From Streptococcus sp. NPS 308 (GTDB taxonomy: Bacteria > Bacillota > Bacilli > Lactobacillales > Streptococcaceae): a DNA stretch of 64,000 bases. The position numbers and the translations under genes were made by a program. A model generated the notes under the pieces. The model saw nothing but the letters and a program-made list of their open reading frames with translations, searched no databases and was not told the DNA's origin. Each line of letters begins with the position of its first letter. Positions within the stretch are counted from its first letter, which is position 1. The stretch is from the NCBI RefSeq assembly GCF_002355895.1, contig NZ_AP017652.1:1025001-1089000 (forward strand). The letters are read 5' to 3'. This document shows, one piece after another, positions 17,202 through 26,632 of this stretch.

Positions 17202-17753
17202 TCAAAAGCCCCGTCGCCTTAGGACTGTTACCACCTTGCCATGGGTATCCTGTATAGGAATGGTTCCAAAAGCACGACTGTCTACAGCCGTTGTTCGATT
17301 GTCTCCGAGGACAAAGAGTTGTCCTGCTGGGACTTTCATGGGGAAGGTAGCCCCTTCCTTATAGAGCAGCGTTTCTTTGTAGATATCCTGCTCTTGTTGA
17401 GGAGAACCGTTGATGATGAGACCATTTTCGTTTATATCGATCGTACTTCCTTCGGTTGCAATGACACGCGCCACTCTTTCCTTACCCTTATAACTATAGA
17501 CGAGCAGATCACCAATCGAATAACGTTTATCCAACCTATAGTAGACAATCAAGTCGCCATCTTTTAAAGCTGGCTTCATGCCATCGTCATTGTATCTCAA
17601 TAGTCCAAAGACAAAAAAGTAAAGGGTGGCCAGTACAAATCCAACCATCAGAAGCTTACTGACTAAGTAGAGGATATCTCCCCATACACTCGGCGGAGAC
17701 TTATCCCGATTGACTTGTGTTACTGTTTTCTTATGTTTCTTTTTAAGTAGCAT
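17202..17753 (-). CDS. sipA: Signal-peptidase-like pilus chaperone with lost active site (SipA)
   Basis: A 183-residue type I signal peptidase homologue with one membrane helix (about 30-52). Box B reads DGMKPALKDGD: the catalytic serine that precedes Met-x-Pro is Gly58. In box D the general-base lysine before Arg-Val-Ile is Ala95 (VARVIA). The structural box GDNR with Ser/Asp (DSRAFG) is kept. SipA proteins of PI-2 and FCT pili are known to be needed for pilus assembly while lacking a normal active site, so a chaperone role is likely. Its ATG overlaps the pitA stop by one base. Confidence 0.93.
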   Translation of the reverse strand: MLLKKKHKKTVTQVNRDKSPPSVWGDILYLVSKLLMVGFVLATLYFFVFGLLRYNDDGMKPALKDGDLIVYYRLDKRYSIGDLLVYSYKGKERVARVIATEGSTIDINENGLIINGSPQQEQDIYKETLLYKEGATFPMKVPAGQLFVLGDNRTTAVDSRAFGTIPIQDTHGKVVTVLRRRGF

Positions 17754-20347
17754 TATTTTCTCCTATGTACCACTAGATATCCGAGCAGGATTGTAAAGAA
17801 GATTCCCCCTAGAGGAAGGATTATTCCTAACACGAGTGTACTGCTGAGGAAGTCAATCCCAGTCTCGGGTATACTATTTTTATTGTTAGTGACTGTTGCA
17901 GCCTTATCTGAATCAAGAGTTCCCTCTTTGTTTTCATAGGAAACCTGATAACCTCGAGAAGAGCTAGCTTCTTCTTCGATGCTGAAATGGCTACCGAGTG
18001 GAAGTCCATCAATTTTGATTGTGTGGTCTTTCTTGAGATCAACAGACGATTTACCATTAGTAAATTGTAGGGTTGTTCTTTGATTATCTACTGTTGCGCT
18101 ATAGGACCCATTCAATGGTCTATTTTGAGCATCCTTTAAGTTAATGGTGATTTGAAAGGATTTTAATAGATTGGCAAAGGCTCCCGTTACTTTCTTAGTG
18201 ACTGATAAACTCGGAAGCTTGTGATTCGTCACAGTGCTGGTTTCATCTATATTCAAATCTCCTTCTTGATTCTCATATGTAACGTGGTAACCATTCGTTG
18301 ATGCCGCTTCTTCTTCAACCTTGTAATGGGTTCCTCGAGGAAGATAACTTAGAACACCTTTCCAACGTTTCCGTTTGCTGACACGGATCTCCGCTTCTCC
18401 ATTCACAACAGTTATCTCGCCGAAAGTTCCATTCAATGGTTTAGAATCAGGTGAGGTTAGTTTTACCTTAATCCTAAACTCTTTATTCAAGTTATTTTCA
18501 GATTTCAACACTTTCTTGATGGTCAGACTTGGTAATTGTTTATAGATGACTTTAAAGGAAGGTTTAGATTCTGTACCAACATTTTTAATTTCTTTAGTAA
18601 ATGCGGGAACATCAGGTGCTATTAAATCGTATTGATATCCTTTAGCAACTTTTTCAAAGTTCCTCGTTTCATTAAAGATATTTGTTCTAACATTTACATT
18701 AGTCTTTCGATAGTCTTGATTATCAGAACCTCCGTTCTTGTTCTTTTGAACCAGTTTGAGTTCAAGATTACTTGGTTGATTAGCTGTTATAACTGTTCTC
18801 GCACCCGTCACACCCTGCCATTCAACTTCCACTGGAACCGTTAATGGATCCGAAGGCTTGAAGGTTGGTTTGTCAGAGTAATCTTTGGTCTTGGTTTGAG
18901 AGGTGCCTATTCCATAGGAATATGTGATACTGGCACCTTTATTGGAATAGAGTTTATTGACATCAGCCCCCTCAGCATCACCAGCCTCTATCTTCTTATC
19001 ACCAGCAATAGCATCTAAGGCTTCTTGGCTTGATGTAACAGTGAATTTGAGGACATATCTAGCGCCATCTTCCAAGGAATAATTAGGAGAAAAATTAGCC
19101 GTAACCTCCACTAAACCTTCTGAGCTTGTCTTGGTTTCAAAAGTTACTTGCTCTTTGCTTAATGTTCCACTGCTACCATCTTTCTCTTTAACGACACGAA
19201 AATCTGAAGATCCATTCGGTAATAACTGAACATACTTAGAAAGAACATCCTTGATGGTCACGTGGTGGATCCCCAGTGGCAGAATCTTATCAGTGATATC
19301 TTTGAAACTGTCCCGTAACTGGTCTTCATTGTTTGCGGATAGGATTTCATTAGGAATGGAAGAATTGTGGTACCTGATATAATACTGCAGACTAGTAATA
19401 CTGTCGACATTGTTTGAATAACGAAATTTAATGGAATAAAAACCATCAAGTTTTGGAGCAAGACTATAGGCTAGATTATTGATAGATACATCTAAATTAT
19501 TCCAGAACCATTCAGGCGCCGTTTCTGATCCATCTTGATTATTATAGTTATAAACAGTATAACCACTGTCGTTGTAATACATATTGGCAAAACCATCTGA
19601 TAGAACAATAACAACCTTCTTGGCATTTGGTCTTGCACTATCTATCAATTGATTAGCAATACGAATACCCGCGCTAATATTGGTTCCTGTACCGATTCCT
19701 GATTCAGTCCCTATTGATTGACCACCAGCAATTCTCATATTACTGACTGCAGTCTTTGAACCACTAGCATCGTTATTCCAATTTAAAATTGTATCCGCAT
19801 CATCCCATGGGGATACACCATCATAAAATGCTGTTCTCTCTTCATACGGCCAATACCGATACCCCCACTCCCATTTTCGGTAGTAGGAATTCCATGCTTG
19901 TTCCGCAAACTTATTATCAATCTTTCCACCAAAACCTACTATGGATAACCGATTATTTGAATTGGATAAAATCGTATCAATTAAGCCCTGACGATTTCGA
20001 GTTCCTTTAAGGGTATTTTTTAAAGCATCCAATCTTGTAATTGTTCGGCCAGTAGAAGAAGGAACATCTCTCTTATTCATACTTCCTGACAGGTCTGCTA
20101 CTAAAACAACATCCAAGGGATCCGTTTGAGTCTCAGTTCCCAGTTTGGATGTGATATCCAATGACAACTCATACTTGTCATCCTGTCCTGGTATCGGAGT
20201 AATCGTTTTATGAAGAGTTGTCTGAGGTTCTGTAGTAGAATCTGCATTTAACAGACTTATCGGAGCACACAAAAAGAGAATAGCTAACAGTGTAACTAAA
20301 CGGCGCGCAATAATTTGAACTTTCTTAAAATCGAAGCGAATGTTCAT
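17753..20347 (-). CDS. pitA: PI-2-type ancillary pilin with vWA domain (PitA)
   Basis: An 864-residue surface protein: signal peptide (about 1-35), a von Willebrand A domain (about 78-360) with the metal-site motif DLSGSM at 85-90, a middle region with YKQLPSLTIKK, two similar Cna-B/isopeptide-type domains (each with KVEEEA or SIEEEA and a TVTN end) and the cell-wall sorting signal IPETG at about 826-830 with helix and HRRK tail. It is the likely tip adhesin. The reading frame is open throughout. First gene of the islet, with GGAG before the ATG. Confidence 0.92.
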   Translation of the reverse strand: MNIRFDFKKVQIIARRLVTLLAILFLCAPISLLNADSTTEPQTTLHKTITPIPGQDDKYELSLDITSKLGTETQTDPLDVVLVADLSGSMNKRDVPSSTGRTITRLDALKNTLKGTRNRQGLIDTILSNSNNRLSIVGFGGKIDNKFAEQAWNSYYRKWEWGYRYWPYEERTAFYDGVSPWDDADTILNWNNDASGSKTAVSNMRIAGGQSIGTESGIGTGTNISAGIRIANQLIDSARPNAKKVVIVLSDGFANMYYNDSGYTVYNYNNQDGSETAPEWFWNNLDVSINNLAYSLAPKLDGFYSIKFRYSNNVDSITSLQYYIRYHNSSIPNEILSANNEDQLRDSFKDITDKILPLGIHHVTIKDVLSKYVQLLPNGSSDFRVVKEKDGSSGTLSKEQVTFETKTSSEGLVEVTANFSPNYSLEDGARYVLKFTVTSSQEALDAIAGDKKIEAGDAEGADVNKLYSNKGASITYSYGIGTSQTKTKDYSDKPTFKPSDPLTVPVEVEWQGVTGARTVITANQPSNLELKLVQKNKNGGSDNQDYRKTNVNVRTNIFNETRNFEKVAKGYQYDLIAPDVPAFTKEIKNVGTESKPSFKVIYKQLPSLTIKKVLKSENNLNKEFRIKVKLTSPDSKPLNGTFGEITVVNGEAEIRVSKRKRWKGVLSYLPRGTHYKVEEEAASTNGYHVTYENQEGDLNIDETSTVTNHKLPSLSVTKKVTGAFANLLKSFQITINLKDAQNRPLNGSYSATVDNQRTTLQFTNGKSSVDLKKDHTIKIDGLPLGSHFSIEEEASSSRGYQVSYENKEGTLDSDKAATVTNNKNSIPETGIDFLSSTLVLGIILPLGGIFFTILLGYLVVHRRK

Positions 20348-20383
20348 TTTATTCTCCTTAATTATTTTGCTTTTAAATCTATT

Positions 20384-20413
20384 GTTATATCAATCTAAAC
20401 ATTTGCAAGACAA
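20384..20413 (-). promoter_or_regulatory. Promoter of the pilus islet
   Basis: TTGTCT (20408-20413), 18-base spacer, TGA-TATAAC (20384-20389) on the minus strand. No pilus regulator gene is present in the islet. The surrounding 340 bases before pitA are very A+T-rich. Confidence 0.55.
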
Positions 20414-20494
20414 TTGTACAATAAAGTTCACGCAGTGTCAATTAATATGATTAATTTTATATTATGTTAATTAATAAAAGAGTATGATTCTTCT

Positions 20495-20523
20495 TTGTCT
20501 TTCAAACTATTCTATGGTAAAAT
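20495..20523 (+). promoter_or_regulatory. Promoter of pepT
   Basis: TTGTCT, 17-base spacer, TGG-TAAAAT. This gives a leader of about 175 bases before pepT, A+T-rich with no motif I recognise. Confidence 0.55.
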
Positions 20524-20705
20524 GAAAAAAGAATAAAAAAATCTCATAAAATATCAATGCATATATTTTATTCTAGAATATCCAAAATTTCATTTAAAAG
20601 TCTATTGAATTTGAATTATTATATTTTTTCAAAATTCATGAAATTTTCAGAATAAGGTTTTTTCCGAAGTTTGCATTCTATTTTATGATTGTTAAAGGAG
20701 TTTTT

Positions 20706-21929
20706 ATGACTTATCCGAACCTTTTAGATCGTTTCTTGACCTACGTTAAGGTCAATACGCGTTCTGATGAACACTCTACTACTACTCCAAGTACGCAAAG
20801 CCAGGTAGATTTTGCGACCAATGTTCTTATTCCTGAAATGAAACGTGTCGGTCTGCAAAACGTCTACTACCTTCCAAATGGTTTTGCTATTGGTACCTTA
20901 CCAGCTAATGATCCAAAGCTCACTCGCAAAATTGGCTTCATCTCCCATATGGATACTGCTGATTTTAATGCAGAAGGTGTGAAGCCACAAGTCATCGAAA
21001 ATTACGATGGTGGAGCTATCGACTTGGGTGATTCTGGATTTAAACTAGATCCTTCTGACTTCAAGAGTCTTGAAAAATATCATGGCCAAACGCTTATCAC
21101 AACTGACGGCACAACCTTGCTGGGCGCTGATGACAAATCAGGTATTGCTGAGATTATGACCGCTATCGAGTACTTAACTGCTCATCCTGAAATCAAACAC
21201 TGTGAAATTCGTGTTGGTTTTGGACCTGACGAAGAAATCGGTGTCGGTGCCAATAAGTTTGATGCAGAAGACTTTGATGTAGACTTTGCCTACACGGTTG
21301 ATGGTGGCCCACTAGGGGAGCTTCAGTATGAGACTTTCTCAGCAGCTGCTGCTGAACTCCATTTCCAAGGGCGCAATGTCCACCCTGGTACTGCAAAGGG
21401 TCAAATGGTCAATGCCCTTCAGCTAGCGATTGATTTTCATAATCAACTTCCAGAGAATGACCGACCTGAATTGACTGAAGGTTACCAAGGTTTCTATCAT
21501 CTTATGGATGTGACAGGTAGTGTCGAGGAAGCGCGTGCAAGCTATATCATTCGTGACTTTGAAAAGGATGCCTTTGAAGCACGTAAAGCAGCTATGCAGT
21601 CTATTGCTGACAAGATGAATCAAGAACTTGGGAATGATCGCGTTAGCTTGACTCTGACAGACCAGTACTACAATATGAAGGAAGTCATTGAGAAAGACAT
21701 GACACCTGTTACCATTGCCAAAGCTGTAATGGAAGATCTAGGGATCGCGCCAATTATCGAACCAATTCGTGGTGGAACAGATGGGTCTAAGATTTCCTTT
21801 ATGGGGATCCCAACTCCAAATATCTTTGCAGGTGGTGAAAACATGCATGGACGTTTTGAATACGTCAGCCTTCAGACTATGGAGCATGCGGTGGATACCA
21901 TCATTGGCATTGTATCTTATAAAGACTAA
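20706..21929 (+). CDS. pepT: Peptidase T (tripeptide aminopeptidase)
   Basis: PepT is a cytoplasmic zinc aminopeptidase that removes the N-terminal residue from tripeptides. The start [11 protein letters not shown] is preferred because AAAGGAG lies 5 bases upstream. The 407-residue M20-family protein shows the metal ligands in [12 protein letters not shown] and LLGADDKSG, the catalytic [10 protein letters not shown] and the C-terminal [14 protein letters not shown]. It flanks the pilus islet on one side, as hemH does on the other. Confidence 0.97.
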   Translation: MTYPNLLDRFLTYVKVNTRSDEHSTTTPSTQSQVDFATNVLIPEMKRVGLQNVYYLPNGFAIGTLPANDPKLTRKIGFISHMDTADFNAEGVKPQVIENYDGGAIDLGDSGFKLDPSDFKSLEKYHGQTLITTDGTTLLGADDKSGIAEIMTAIEYLTAHPEIKHCEIRVGFGPDEEIGVGANKFDAEDFDVDFAYTVDGGPLGELQYETFSAAAAELHFQGRNVHPGTAKGQMVNALQLAIDFHNQLPENDRPELTEGYQGFYHLMDVTGSVEEARASYIIRDFEKDAFEARKAAMQSIADKMNQELGNDRVSLTLTDQYYNMKEVIEKDMTPVTIAKAVMEDLGIAPIIEPIRGGTDGSKISFMGIPTPNIFAGGENMHGRFEYVSLQTMEHAVDTIIGIVSYKD

Positions 21930-21965
21930 AAAAGACGAGGTAGCTCAGCTACTTCGTCTTTCTTT
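21928..21965 (+). terminator. Terminator of pepT
   Basis: AAGACGAGGTAGC-TCA-GCTACTTCGTCTT forms a 13-pair stem with one G-U pair, followed by TCTTTTT. It may also serve the convergent pht gene. Confidence 0.88.
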
Positions 21966-24900
21966 TTATTCTACTGGTTTTTCTTGATTTCCGGTACTTG
22001 TTGTAGATTCTGTTGTTTCCTTTTCTGAAGTTGATTCAGCTGGTTTAGAATCTGTTGTGTTGCTTGGTTTGTTTTCGTCACTTGCTTTTTCACTGTTAGA
22101 TTCTGCAGCTACTGATGTTTCAGTTTCGGTACTTGTCTTATCACCATTTGCTTCAGCATTTGTTGCTGGATTTTTTTCTTCACCTACGCTTGATTTTGAC
22201 TTGATTTCTTGATTCAAGACTAGAATAGCTTTTGTCAATTCAAGTAAAGCGGCTTTATCTTTACTCTTAGCAGATAGCTGATCTAGTAAAGCATCAACCT
22301 TATCAAAGTCCTCATCAGAACCCTTATTGTTTTCTAAATAAGCATGAAGCGACATAAGAATATCGTAGAGTTTTTGATAGAGTACAAGTGTCTGAGGATC
22401 TTGTTCAGCATTTTCCTTTTCTTGTTGAAGGGCGCTAGCGATACGAGTCAAGACGTCTTTCACCTGACTATTTACTTCATCCAAGTCAGCATCAGCCTTG
22501 TTTGTGGCAGCTTTGAGATTTTCTACTTCTTCTGCCAAGGATTGCCTGATTCCTTCTTCTTGGATTTGTTCCAAGAGTTGATTTGCCTTACTCAAAAGAC
22601 TTTCTACTTCTTCCTTGCTAACATGATTGGCATGTTCTTCAGGCATAAAGTCTCCGTACAATTCTTTCAAGAAGCCATAAATAGCTGTCTTAGCACTTTG
22701 ATTATCAACTTTCTCAGTATCTAGAACTGTCTGAGTCGATTTGGCAGTAGTTGGTTGGGCTTTCAAAGCTTCTTCCACTTCTTGTTTTGCCTGATAGATG
22801 CTTGGGAATAATTTGTTCAATTCTGCTGCCTTAAGGAAGGATTGAGATTGATACAAGGTCCAAGTCAACTGAGCCACTTTGTTTCGAAGTTTATCATTTA
22901 AACGACCGTCATTTACGTGTTCGTAGAAATACTTGATGTATTCTACAGTTGTAACACCTGTTCGATCATTAAAGTCTTGCAAGGCTTGAAGTTGTGATTC
23001 AACAGCTGCTAAACCAGCCTCATCTTTAGCTAATTTAGCTTCTTGAAGTTGAACGAGAAGATCTTTCTTTGGAAGTCCATAAGAGTCTGTATCCAGTGTA
23101 TTGATTTTATCAATCAAGGCTTGATATTTTTTATCTAAAGCACTTGTTTCAGTAGGCTTGACACTCTCATCAATATGGATATATTGCTTATCAAAGAGAT
23201 CAAGTGTTGCAAGATAACCTGCTGTAGAGTTAGTTGCCAGTTTCTTCATGTTTTCAGTAAACTGACCTAAGGCTAACTCAATCTGTCTTTGTTCAATAGG
23301 CTTGTCTTTATAGATACTTCTGCTATCAGCTAAAAGTTGATCAACTTTCGCCAAGACTGCCTTCTCATCAAAAGCTCCAGGTTGATAATTGGATTGTAGG
23401 GCTGGAATCTTGTTTTTCAAAGCCACTTCATATCCCTTAGTTTGAACCTTGATGTAGTGATTATGGTCGCCATGAGGAATCACAAAACTACCATTTTCAA
23501 CCTGCAAACTATAAGGTGACACATTGTCACGTAGGGCGGTAGTATAAAGTTCATTTAAGAAATCAAGTTCAGTATCACCCGTCTGCAGCGGTATACGAAC
23601 ATGCTCTTTTCGTACAGCATAGGGATGAATATGAGTTGGATCGTAGGCTTGGTCTGGATTTCCAAAGACAAAGAATCCGTTTGAAATTCTAATCGCTTCA
23701 AGTGGAACTCCGTATGTTTTAGAAATATAAGCAATCTTTTCTTCATCGCTAGCATCTCTTGAGAAAGACTCTACCGTTTTAGCAAGAGGTTTTACAGGCT
23801 CTGCATCATGATGTGTTTTCAAATGATCCTTAGCAGCCTTAATTTGCTCTGCTGTCAAATCCTTCTTGAAGAAGTAATGATTGTGGTCACCATGACTCAT
23901 GACAAAGCCTTGTTCATCCTCACTGATGACACGATTAGCATCAAAACCGTGATCATGGTCTTCATCATGATGGTGTCCATGATGATCTTCATCGTGATCG
24001 TCATCATGAGTTGGATTTGGTGTTGCTGTATTTGCCCCTTTCAAGTGGTCTTGCGCTGTCTTGATTTGATCAGCAGTCAAATCCTTCTTGAAGAAGTAAT
24101 GATTGTGGTCTCCGTGACTCATGATAAATCCTGCTTCATCTTCAGCAATAATACGATTGGCATCAAAGCCATGTCCACCTTCTTCATACTCCTTATGTGA
24201 AGTTCCTGGATTGATTGGAAGAGATGGCGAAGGTGTTGTTAGACCATTATTTGGAAGAGTCGGTTGTCCAATTTGATTCGACTTAGGAATGTAATGGAAA
24301 TGATCACCATGTCTTACAATATAAGCTGTAGCAGTTTCTTCGACAATATCTTTAGGATTAAAGATATAACCATCAGATGTTGAAGGAATTTCCTTATTTA
24401 ACGTTGAAGAAGCATTATTCAATATAGATGGATTACTTGGAAGACTTCCTAGACTAGACGCTACTTCATGAGGTTTTTCATTTGTAGAGACCGTAGAACC
24501 AGTTCCACCGATAGGCACCATTCTGGCAATCTTTTCTTCTAAAGGAGAGAGTTTGCTGTAAGGAATAAAGTGATAATGATCGCCATGCGGAATCGCAACT
24601 CCATTTGGCGTACGGCTGATAATCTTAGCAGGGTCAAAAACCAGACCGTCTGATTCACTGTAACGTTGGTCACTAGGCGAATCATAGAGTTCTTTCAAAA
24701 GACTTTGGAGATTTTCAGCTTTATTTGCTGGCTTACTAGTTGAGCCTTTTGCTACAGATTGCGTGTTATTGTCACTATCTGCTGAAGAATAGCTTAACTG
24801 GCTCGGTTGCGTATTTTTGCCAGCTAAATAAGCTTGAGCAGCTGCTAATTCGCTAGCAGACAAGGAACTCTTTGGAATGTAGTGGTAATGTCCACCGTGA

Positions 24901-25505
24901 GGAACGATATAAGCATCACCAGTATCTTCTATAATATCAGATGGATTAAAGATGTACCCATCATCGGTAGTATAGCGTCCTTGTGATCGTGCAAGTGTCA
25001 CAGCACTGTTAGAAGTTGGCGCATCGTGAGTATGACCTTGTTTTTGGCGTTCAATTTCGTCCTTCGTACGAACGTTATCTGCATGTGCCGCATCCTTAAG
25101 GTAAACATAATACTTACCATCCACCTTGATAATGTAACCACCTTTGATTTCGTTGACAATATCAGCGTCTTTGAGTTGATAGTTCGCATCTTTCATCAAA
25201 AGTTCTTCACTGAAAATCGCATCAAAAGGAACTTTTCCATTGTAATAATGGAAATGATCACCGTGTGAAGTCACATAACCTTGATCGGTAATTTTCACGA
25301 CAATTTGTTCTGCCTGAATATCTTCCTTTTTGCTAACTTGATCTGGTGTCTGAGTCTCTGTTTTTTGAGAGTCTTGTTTCCCATCAACATAAGACACACG
25401 GTTATTATCTTTGTTTCCTTCTACCTGGTGTTGGTTCAGTGCATAGATGCAAAGACTTAGGGAAAGGACTAAAGCCGATCCCGCCACAAGATACTTTTTC
25501 TTCAT
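21966..25505 (-). CDS. Large polyhistidine triad protein (Pht family, 7 triads)
   Basis: A 1179-residue surface protein. HxxHxH triads are at about residues 81, 203, 307, 399, 464, 538 and 678 (HGDHFH, HGGHYH, HGDHYH, HGDHFH and three HGDHNH). Residues 445-489 and 519-563 are an internal duplication, with a His/Asp-rich linker (about 500-520) between. The C-terminal third is helical with a Ser/Thr/Glu-rich tail and no LPXTG. The 445-489 unit resembles pneumococcal PhtE, but the operon position behind adcAII is that of phtD. Pht proteins bind zinc and aid its delivery to AdcAII. Of three near-adjacent ATGs I chose the third, with 9 bases after GAGGAG. Confidence 0.9.
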   Translation of the reverse strand: MKKKYLVAGSALVLSLSLCIYALNQHQVEGNKDNNRVSYVDGKQDSQKTETQTPDQVSKKEDIQAEQIVVKITDQGYVTSHGDHFHYYNGKVPFDAIFSEELLMKDANYQLKDADIVNEIKGGYIIKVDGKYYVYLKDAAHADNVRTKDEIERQKQGHTHDAPTSNSAVTLARSQGRYTTDDGYIFNPSDIIEDTGDAYIVPHGGHYHYIPKSSLSASELAAAQAYLAGKNTQPSQLSYSSADSDNNTQSVAKGSTSKPANKAENLQSLLKELYDSPSDQRYSESDGLVFDPAKIISRTPNGVAIPHGDHYHFIPYSKLSPLEEKIARMVPIGGTGSTVSTNEKPHEVASSLGSLPSNPSILNNASSTLNKEIPSTSDGYIFNPKDIVEETATAYIVRHGDHFHYIPKSNQIGQPTLPNNGLTTPSPSLPINPGTSHKEYEEGGHGFDANRIIAEDEAGFIMSHGDHNHYFFKKDLTADQIKTAQDHLKGANTATPNPTHDDDHDEDHHGHHHDEDHDHGFDANRVISEDEQGFVMSHGDHNHYFFKKDLTAEQIKAAKDHLKTHHDAEPVKPLAKTVESFSRDASDEEKIAYISKTYGVPLEAIRISNGFFVFGNPDQAYDPTHIHPYAVRKEHVRIPLQTGDTELDFLNELYTTALRDNVSPYSLQVENGSFVIPHGDHNHYIKVQTKGYEVALKNKIPALQSNYQPGAFDEKAVLAKVDQLLADSRSIYKDKPIEQRQIELALGQFTENMKKLATNSTAGYLATLDLFDKQYIHIDESVKPTETSALDKKYQALIDKINTLDTDSYGLPKKDLLVQLQEAKLAKDEAGLAAVESQLQALQDFNDRTGVTTVEYIKYFYEHVNDGRLNDKLRNKVAQLTWTLYQSQSFLKAAELNKLFPSIYQAKQEVEEALKAQPTTAKSTQTVLDTEKVDNQSAKTAIYGFLKELYGDFMPEEHANHVSKEEVESLLSKANQLLEQIQEEGIRQSLAEEVENLKAATNKADADLDEVNSQVKDVLTRIASALQQEKENAEQDPQTLVLYQKLYDILMSLHAYLENNKGSDEDFDKVDALLDQLSAKSKDKAALLELTKAILVLNQEIKSKSSVGEEKNPATNAEANGDKTSTETETSVAAESNSEKASDENKPSNTTDSKPAESTSEKETTESTTSTGNQEKPVE

Positions 25506-25518
25506 TTTCATCATCTCC

Positions 25519-26436
25519 TCATTTTAATTCTTCTGCAAGAACTTTCATATTTTCTTCTAGATTTTCTAAGTAAGTTTTGTCATTTTCGGGGTCTGCTTCC
25601 AAAGGATTCAGTGTTTTCAGACTAACCCCTGTTGATTTGATCAAGGTTTCAGCAACTTTAGAAGAGGCATTGCTCTCAGTAAAGATGGTTTTAACCTTAT
25701 AGGTTTTGACAAATTCTTGGATTTCTGTCAACTGTCTCGGACTCGGCTCTTGTTCAGGGGAAATTCCTGCTATACCAAGTTGTTTCAAACCAAAGCGTTT
25801 AGCCAGGTAAGAAAAGGCTGTGTGTTGCGTAACAAAAGTCTTTTGACTTGCTTTTTCAAAAATAGGCTGGTACTTCTTAGTCAATTCTTGGGCTTTAGTA
25901 ATAAAGTTTTTAGCATTCTTTTGATACGTTTCCTTATTAGCACTGTCAATCTCCGAAAGTTTATCCGCAATAATCTGCGCTTCTTCGCCTGCTTTTTCAG
26001 GATCTAACCAAGTGTGAGGGTCGTAAAGTGTTTTTTCATCAATCCCATCACCAGCTTCTACATCTTCTAAACCTGGTACACGTTCCAAGGTCATCCCTTC
26101 AGACGCTTCTAAAACTTTAACTTTTGATTTTTTCAAATTTGGATCCAGACTTCCCGCCCAAGACTCCAGTGTATGCGAGTGGTAGACAAATACATCCGCG
26201 TCATAAATAGCAGCAATGTCATTCGCTGAAGGTTCATATGAGTGAATTCCACTACTTGACTGAATCATCCGAACATCATTCAAGTCACCTGATACCTCTT
26301 TGACCATGGCATAGACTGGATAAAAACTTGTTACAATCTTCATCCCTTTTGCTTCTTGTTTTTCTTTTTGACTACATGCTCCTAAGACAAGAGCCAACAA
26401 ACTGGCCATCAATAATAGGATCGTTCTTTTTTTCAT
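25519..26436 (-). CDS. adcAII: Zinc-binding lipoprotein AdcAII (Lmb-type)
   Basis: A 305-residue cluster A-I metal-binding lipoprotein: signal peptide with lipobox LGACS, then IVTSFYPVYA. Zinc ligands fit His in SGIHSYEP, YHSHTLESW, VTQHTAFSY and a C-terminal acidic residue (TIFTESNAS). It lacks the His-rich loop of AdcA. It delivers zinc to the AdcBC permease, probably receiving it from Pht proteins. The next gene, the large pht, begins 13 bases after its stop, so the two form one operon with an AdcR-type promoter. Confidence 0.95.
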   Translation of the reverse strand: MKKRTILLLMASLLALVLGACSQKEKQEAKGMKIVTSFYPVYAMVKEVSGDLNDVRMIQSSSGIHSYEPSANDIAAIYDADVFVYHSHTLESWAGSLDPNLKKSKVKVLEASEGMTLERVPGLEDVEAGDGIDEKTLYDPHTWLDPEKAGEEAQIIADKLSEIDSANKETYQKNAKNFITKAQELTKKYQPIFEKASQKTFVTQHTAFSYLAKRFGLKQLGIAGISPEQEPSPRQLTEIQEFVKTYKVKTIFTESNASSKVAETLIKSTGVSLKTLNPLEADPENDKTYLENLEENMKVLAEELK

Positions 26437-26445
26437 CATTACTCC

Positions 26446-26480
26446 TTAACTAGTATTTAACCATTTAATTAACTAGTAAA
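26446..26480 (-). promoter_or_regulatory. Two AdcR-like boxes before adcAII
   Basis: TTAACTAGTAAA (26469-26480) lies directly downstream of the -10, and TTAACTAGTATT (26446-26457) overlaps the region before the SD. Both approximate the streptococcal zinc-repressor consensus TTAACYRGTTAA. Confidence 0.72.
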
Positions 26481-26481
26481 T

Positions 26482-26510
26482 AGTTTATCTTTATTTACAT
26501 TATATGTCAA
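26482..26510 (-). promoter_or_regulatory. Promoter of adcAII-pht operon
   Basis: TTGACA (26505-26510), 17-base spacer, TAAACT (26482-26487) on the minus strand. Confidence 0.8.
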
Positions 26511-26530
26511 GTTATTTTGCACATTTTCAT

Positions 26531-26573
26531 GAAAAAAATGAGAACTAGAACTCACATTCTGCTCTCATTTTTC
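26531..26573 (-). terminator. Terminator of phtD
   Basis: AAAATGAGA and TCTCATTTTTTT arms on the minus strand, about 60 bases past the phtD stop. A second stem-loop without a T-run lies at 26583-26621 (TTTTCTA/TAGAAAA with CTCCTA/TAGGAG). Confidence 0.7.
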
Positions 26574-26632
26574 GATTTTATCTTTTCTAGCTCTCCTATC
26601 CTGTTTTTAGGAGTTAGAAAATGTTGCTACGA

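Noticed and set aside
22344..24200. Open frames on plus opposite the large pht gene
   Set aside because: Cys/Phe/Ile-rich antisense translations of the His/Glu-rich pht coding strand, with no expression signals.
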